Shown one piece after another: positions 5,277 through 5,935 of a stretch of DNA of 5,935 nucleotides. Numbering within the stretch: the first letter of the stretch is position 1; every line of letters starts with the position of its first letter. A model generated the notes under the pieces. It made no database searches, was not told where the DNA came from, and saw nothing but the letters and a program-made list of their open reading frames with translations. Origin of the DNA: Phycisphaerales bacterium (lineage in GTDB: Bacteria; Planctomycetota; Phycisphaerae; Tepidisphaerales; Tepidisphaeraceae); NCBI GenBank assembly GCA_003153655.1, contig PMAK01000166.1, positions 1 through 5,935 on the forward strand, given 5' to 3'. The position numbers and the translations under genes were made by a program.

Positions 5277-5935
5277 GATTGACCTCGTCTTCAATTTCTT
5301 TTCGGACGAGCTTGGCAAGCTCGCCGATGTCCGAGCTGTCGAATTTTCGTGGATGCGGGAGGTCAACGCAAATCTCCTTCCGAATTCGCCCTGGGTGTGT
5401 ATGCAGCACAATGATCCGATCCGCCAGACGAACCGCCTCGCCCACCGAATGCGTCACGAACAATATCGTCTTCTGCGTCTTTACCCAAAGCGATTGAAGC
5501 TGATGATGCAGCAGCGTCCGCGTCTGCGCATCCAATGCCGCGAACGGCTCGTCCATCAGCAACACCGCCGGGTTCATTACCAGCGCCCGCGCGATTGAAA
5601 TCCGTTGTTTCATGCCGCCCGATAGCTCATGCACCAGCTTGTCCGCGCTGGCCGCCAGATGCACCATGCGGAGCGCCCCATCCACGCGCTCGGCCCGTTC
5701 CGCCGCTGGCACCCCGGCCATCTTCAGACCAAATTCCACGTTCTGCGATGCCGTCAGCCATGGAAAAAGCCCATGTTCCTGAAACACCATGGCCCGTTCC
5801 GGCCCGGGCGATGAAATCAATTCCCCGTCCAGCCGAGCTGTTCCCCGGTCGGGTTGAGTCATCCCCGCAGCAATGTTCAGTAGCGTGCTTTTTCCGCTTC
5901 CGCTCGGGCCGACCACCACGACAAATTCCCCGGGC
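5185..5935 (-). CDS. ABC importer ATPase, nitrate/sulfonate/taurine type (SsuB/TauB/NrtD-like), 5' end outside window
   Basis: This cytoplasmic ATPase powers the importer whose permease follows. The open frame runs to the right edge and reads PGEFVVVVGPSGSGKST, so only the first few dozen residues are missing; the GTG at 5919 is an internal Val. The visible 249 residues contain Walker A GPSGSGKST (9-17), the Q-loop VFQEHGLFPWLT (Q52), signature LSGGMKQR (104-111), Walker B LLMDEP (125-130) with catalytic E129, D-loop AALD and switch H162 in THSVGEA. HGLFPWLT with NVEFGL is characteristic of the nitrate/sulfonate/taurine subfamily. The C-terminus has an acidic tail after about residue 215 (ADEDSWRPDEGADLGSF) that looks non-catalytic. 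The last 92 bases overlap the permease start in another frame, which implies translational coupling. A binding protein gene is expected beyond the right edge or elsewhere. The substrate cannot be called. Confidence 0.94.
   Translation of the reverse strand, partial: PGEFVVVVGPSGSGKSTLLNIAAGMTQPDRGTARLDGELISSPGPERAMVFQEHGLFPWLTASQNVEFGLKMAGVPAAERAERVDGALRMVHLAASADKLVHELSGGMKQRISIARALVMNPAVLLMDEPFAALDAQTRTLLHHQLQSLWVKTQKTILFVTHSVGEAVRLADRIIVLHTHPGRIRKEICVDLPHPRKFDSSDIGELAKLVRKEIEDEVNRVNALADEDSWRPDEGADLGSFADDMGGGI
5282..5286 (-). promoter_or_regulatory. Shine-Dalgarno site of the permease, inside the ATPase gene
   Basis: GAGGT on the minus strand lies five bases before the GTG at 5276 and eleven before the in-frame ATG at 5270. 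The spacing favours GTG. It sits within the coding sequence of the ATPase, about 100 bases before that gene's stop, which is expected for an internally initiated, overlapping downstream gene. Confidence 0.5.

Noticed and set aside
5277..5411. A longer N-terminus for the permease, starting at 5411
   Set aside because: It would add 45 polar residues (including SASLPSSSEKKLKTR) before TM1, lies wholly inside the ATPase frame, and is not family-like. The GAGGT site supports a start at 5276.
4958..5497. A 179-codon plus-strand open frame across the ABC genes
   Set aside because: It is antisense to both ABC genes, its product is Ser/Pro/Arg-rich without a fold signature, and it has no convincing ribosome binding site.
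1..5935. tRNA, rRNA, CRISPR array, insertion sequence or prophage
   Set aside because: I found no regularly spaced repeats of CRISPR length, no transposase or integrase motifs, and no RNA-gene-like stretch. Coding sequence fills nearly all of the window.

Overview
The window is a compact, gene-dense piece of bacterial chromosome. By eye its G+C is moderate, somewhat above 50%. It holds five protein-coding genes, two of them cut by the window edges. There are no RNA genes, insertion sequences, CRISPR arrays or phage genes that I can recognise. Every non-coding gap is shorter than 100 bases. The gene content fits a free-living Gram-negative bacterium: an M28 lipoprotein peptidase, a nucleotide-sugar dehydratase for surface glycans and a periplasmic-binding-protein-type ABC importer. 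The overall style (patchy Shine-Dalgarno use, a PA-M28-PDZ lipoprotein, and a CTCTG-rich intergenic repeat) makes me think of Verrucomicrobiota or a neighbouring phylum. That is an impression, not a demonstrated assignment.

Layout, left to right. (1) Bases 1-687, plus strand: the C-terminal half of pyruvate kinase, with its N-terminus off the left edge. (2) Bases 700-1164, minus strand: a short single-domain CbiX/SirB-type sirohydrochlorin chelatase with a cysteine-rich tail. It converges on pyk with only a 12-base gap. (3) Bases 1180-3078, minus strand: a large lipoprotein zinc peptidase of family M28 with PA and PDZ domains. It ends 15 bases before the chelatase, so the two are probably one transcript. 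(4) Bases 3079-3155: a short divergent promoter region. (5) Bases 3156-4334, plus strand: a soluble, short version of the WbpM/PglF/CapD UDP-sugar 4,6-dehydratase, with Met in place of the usual catalytic Tyr. (6) Bases 4335-4391: a convergent gap with a CTCTG-type tandem motif. (7) Bases 4392-5935, minus strand: permease and ATPase of a nitrate/sulfonate/taurine-type (SsuBC/TauBC-like) ABC importer. The genes overlap, and the ATPase runs off the right edge.

Functional connections are loose. The chelatase makes siroheme (or supplies cobalamin precursors), and siroheme is needed by sulfite and nitrite reductases. An SsuBC/NrtBC-like importer nearby would fit sulfur or nitrogen assimilation, but the dehydratase lies between them and no reductase is visible. 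I see no clear new defence, mobile or secondary-metabolite system. The most noteworthy points are the cysteine-rich chelatase tail, the peptidase-chelatase pairing with a possibly leaderless start, the short Met-type dehydratase, the permease insertion, and the intergenic CTCTG motif as a possible dispersed repeat.
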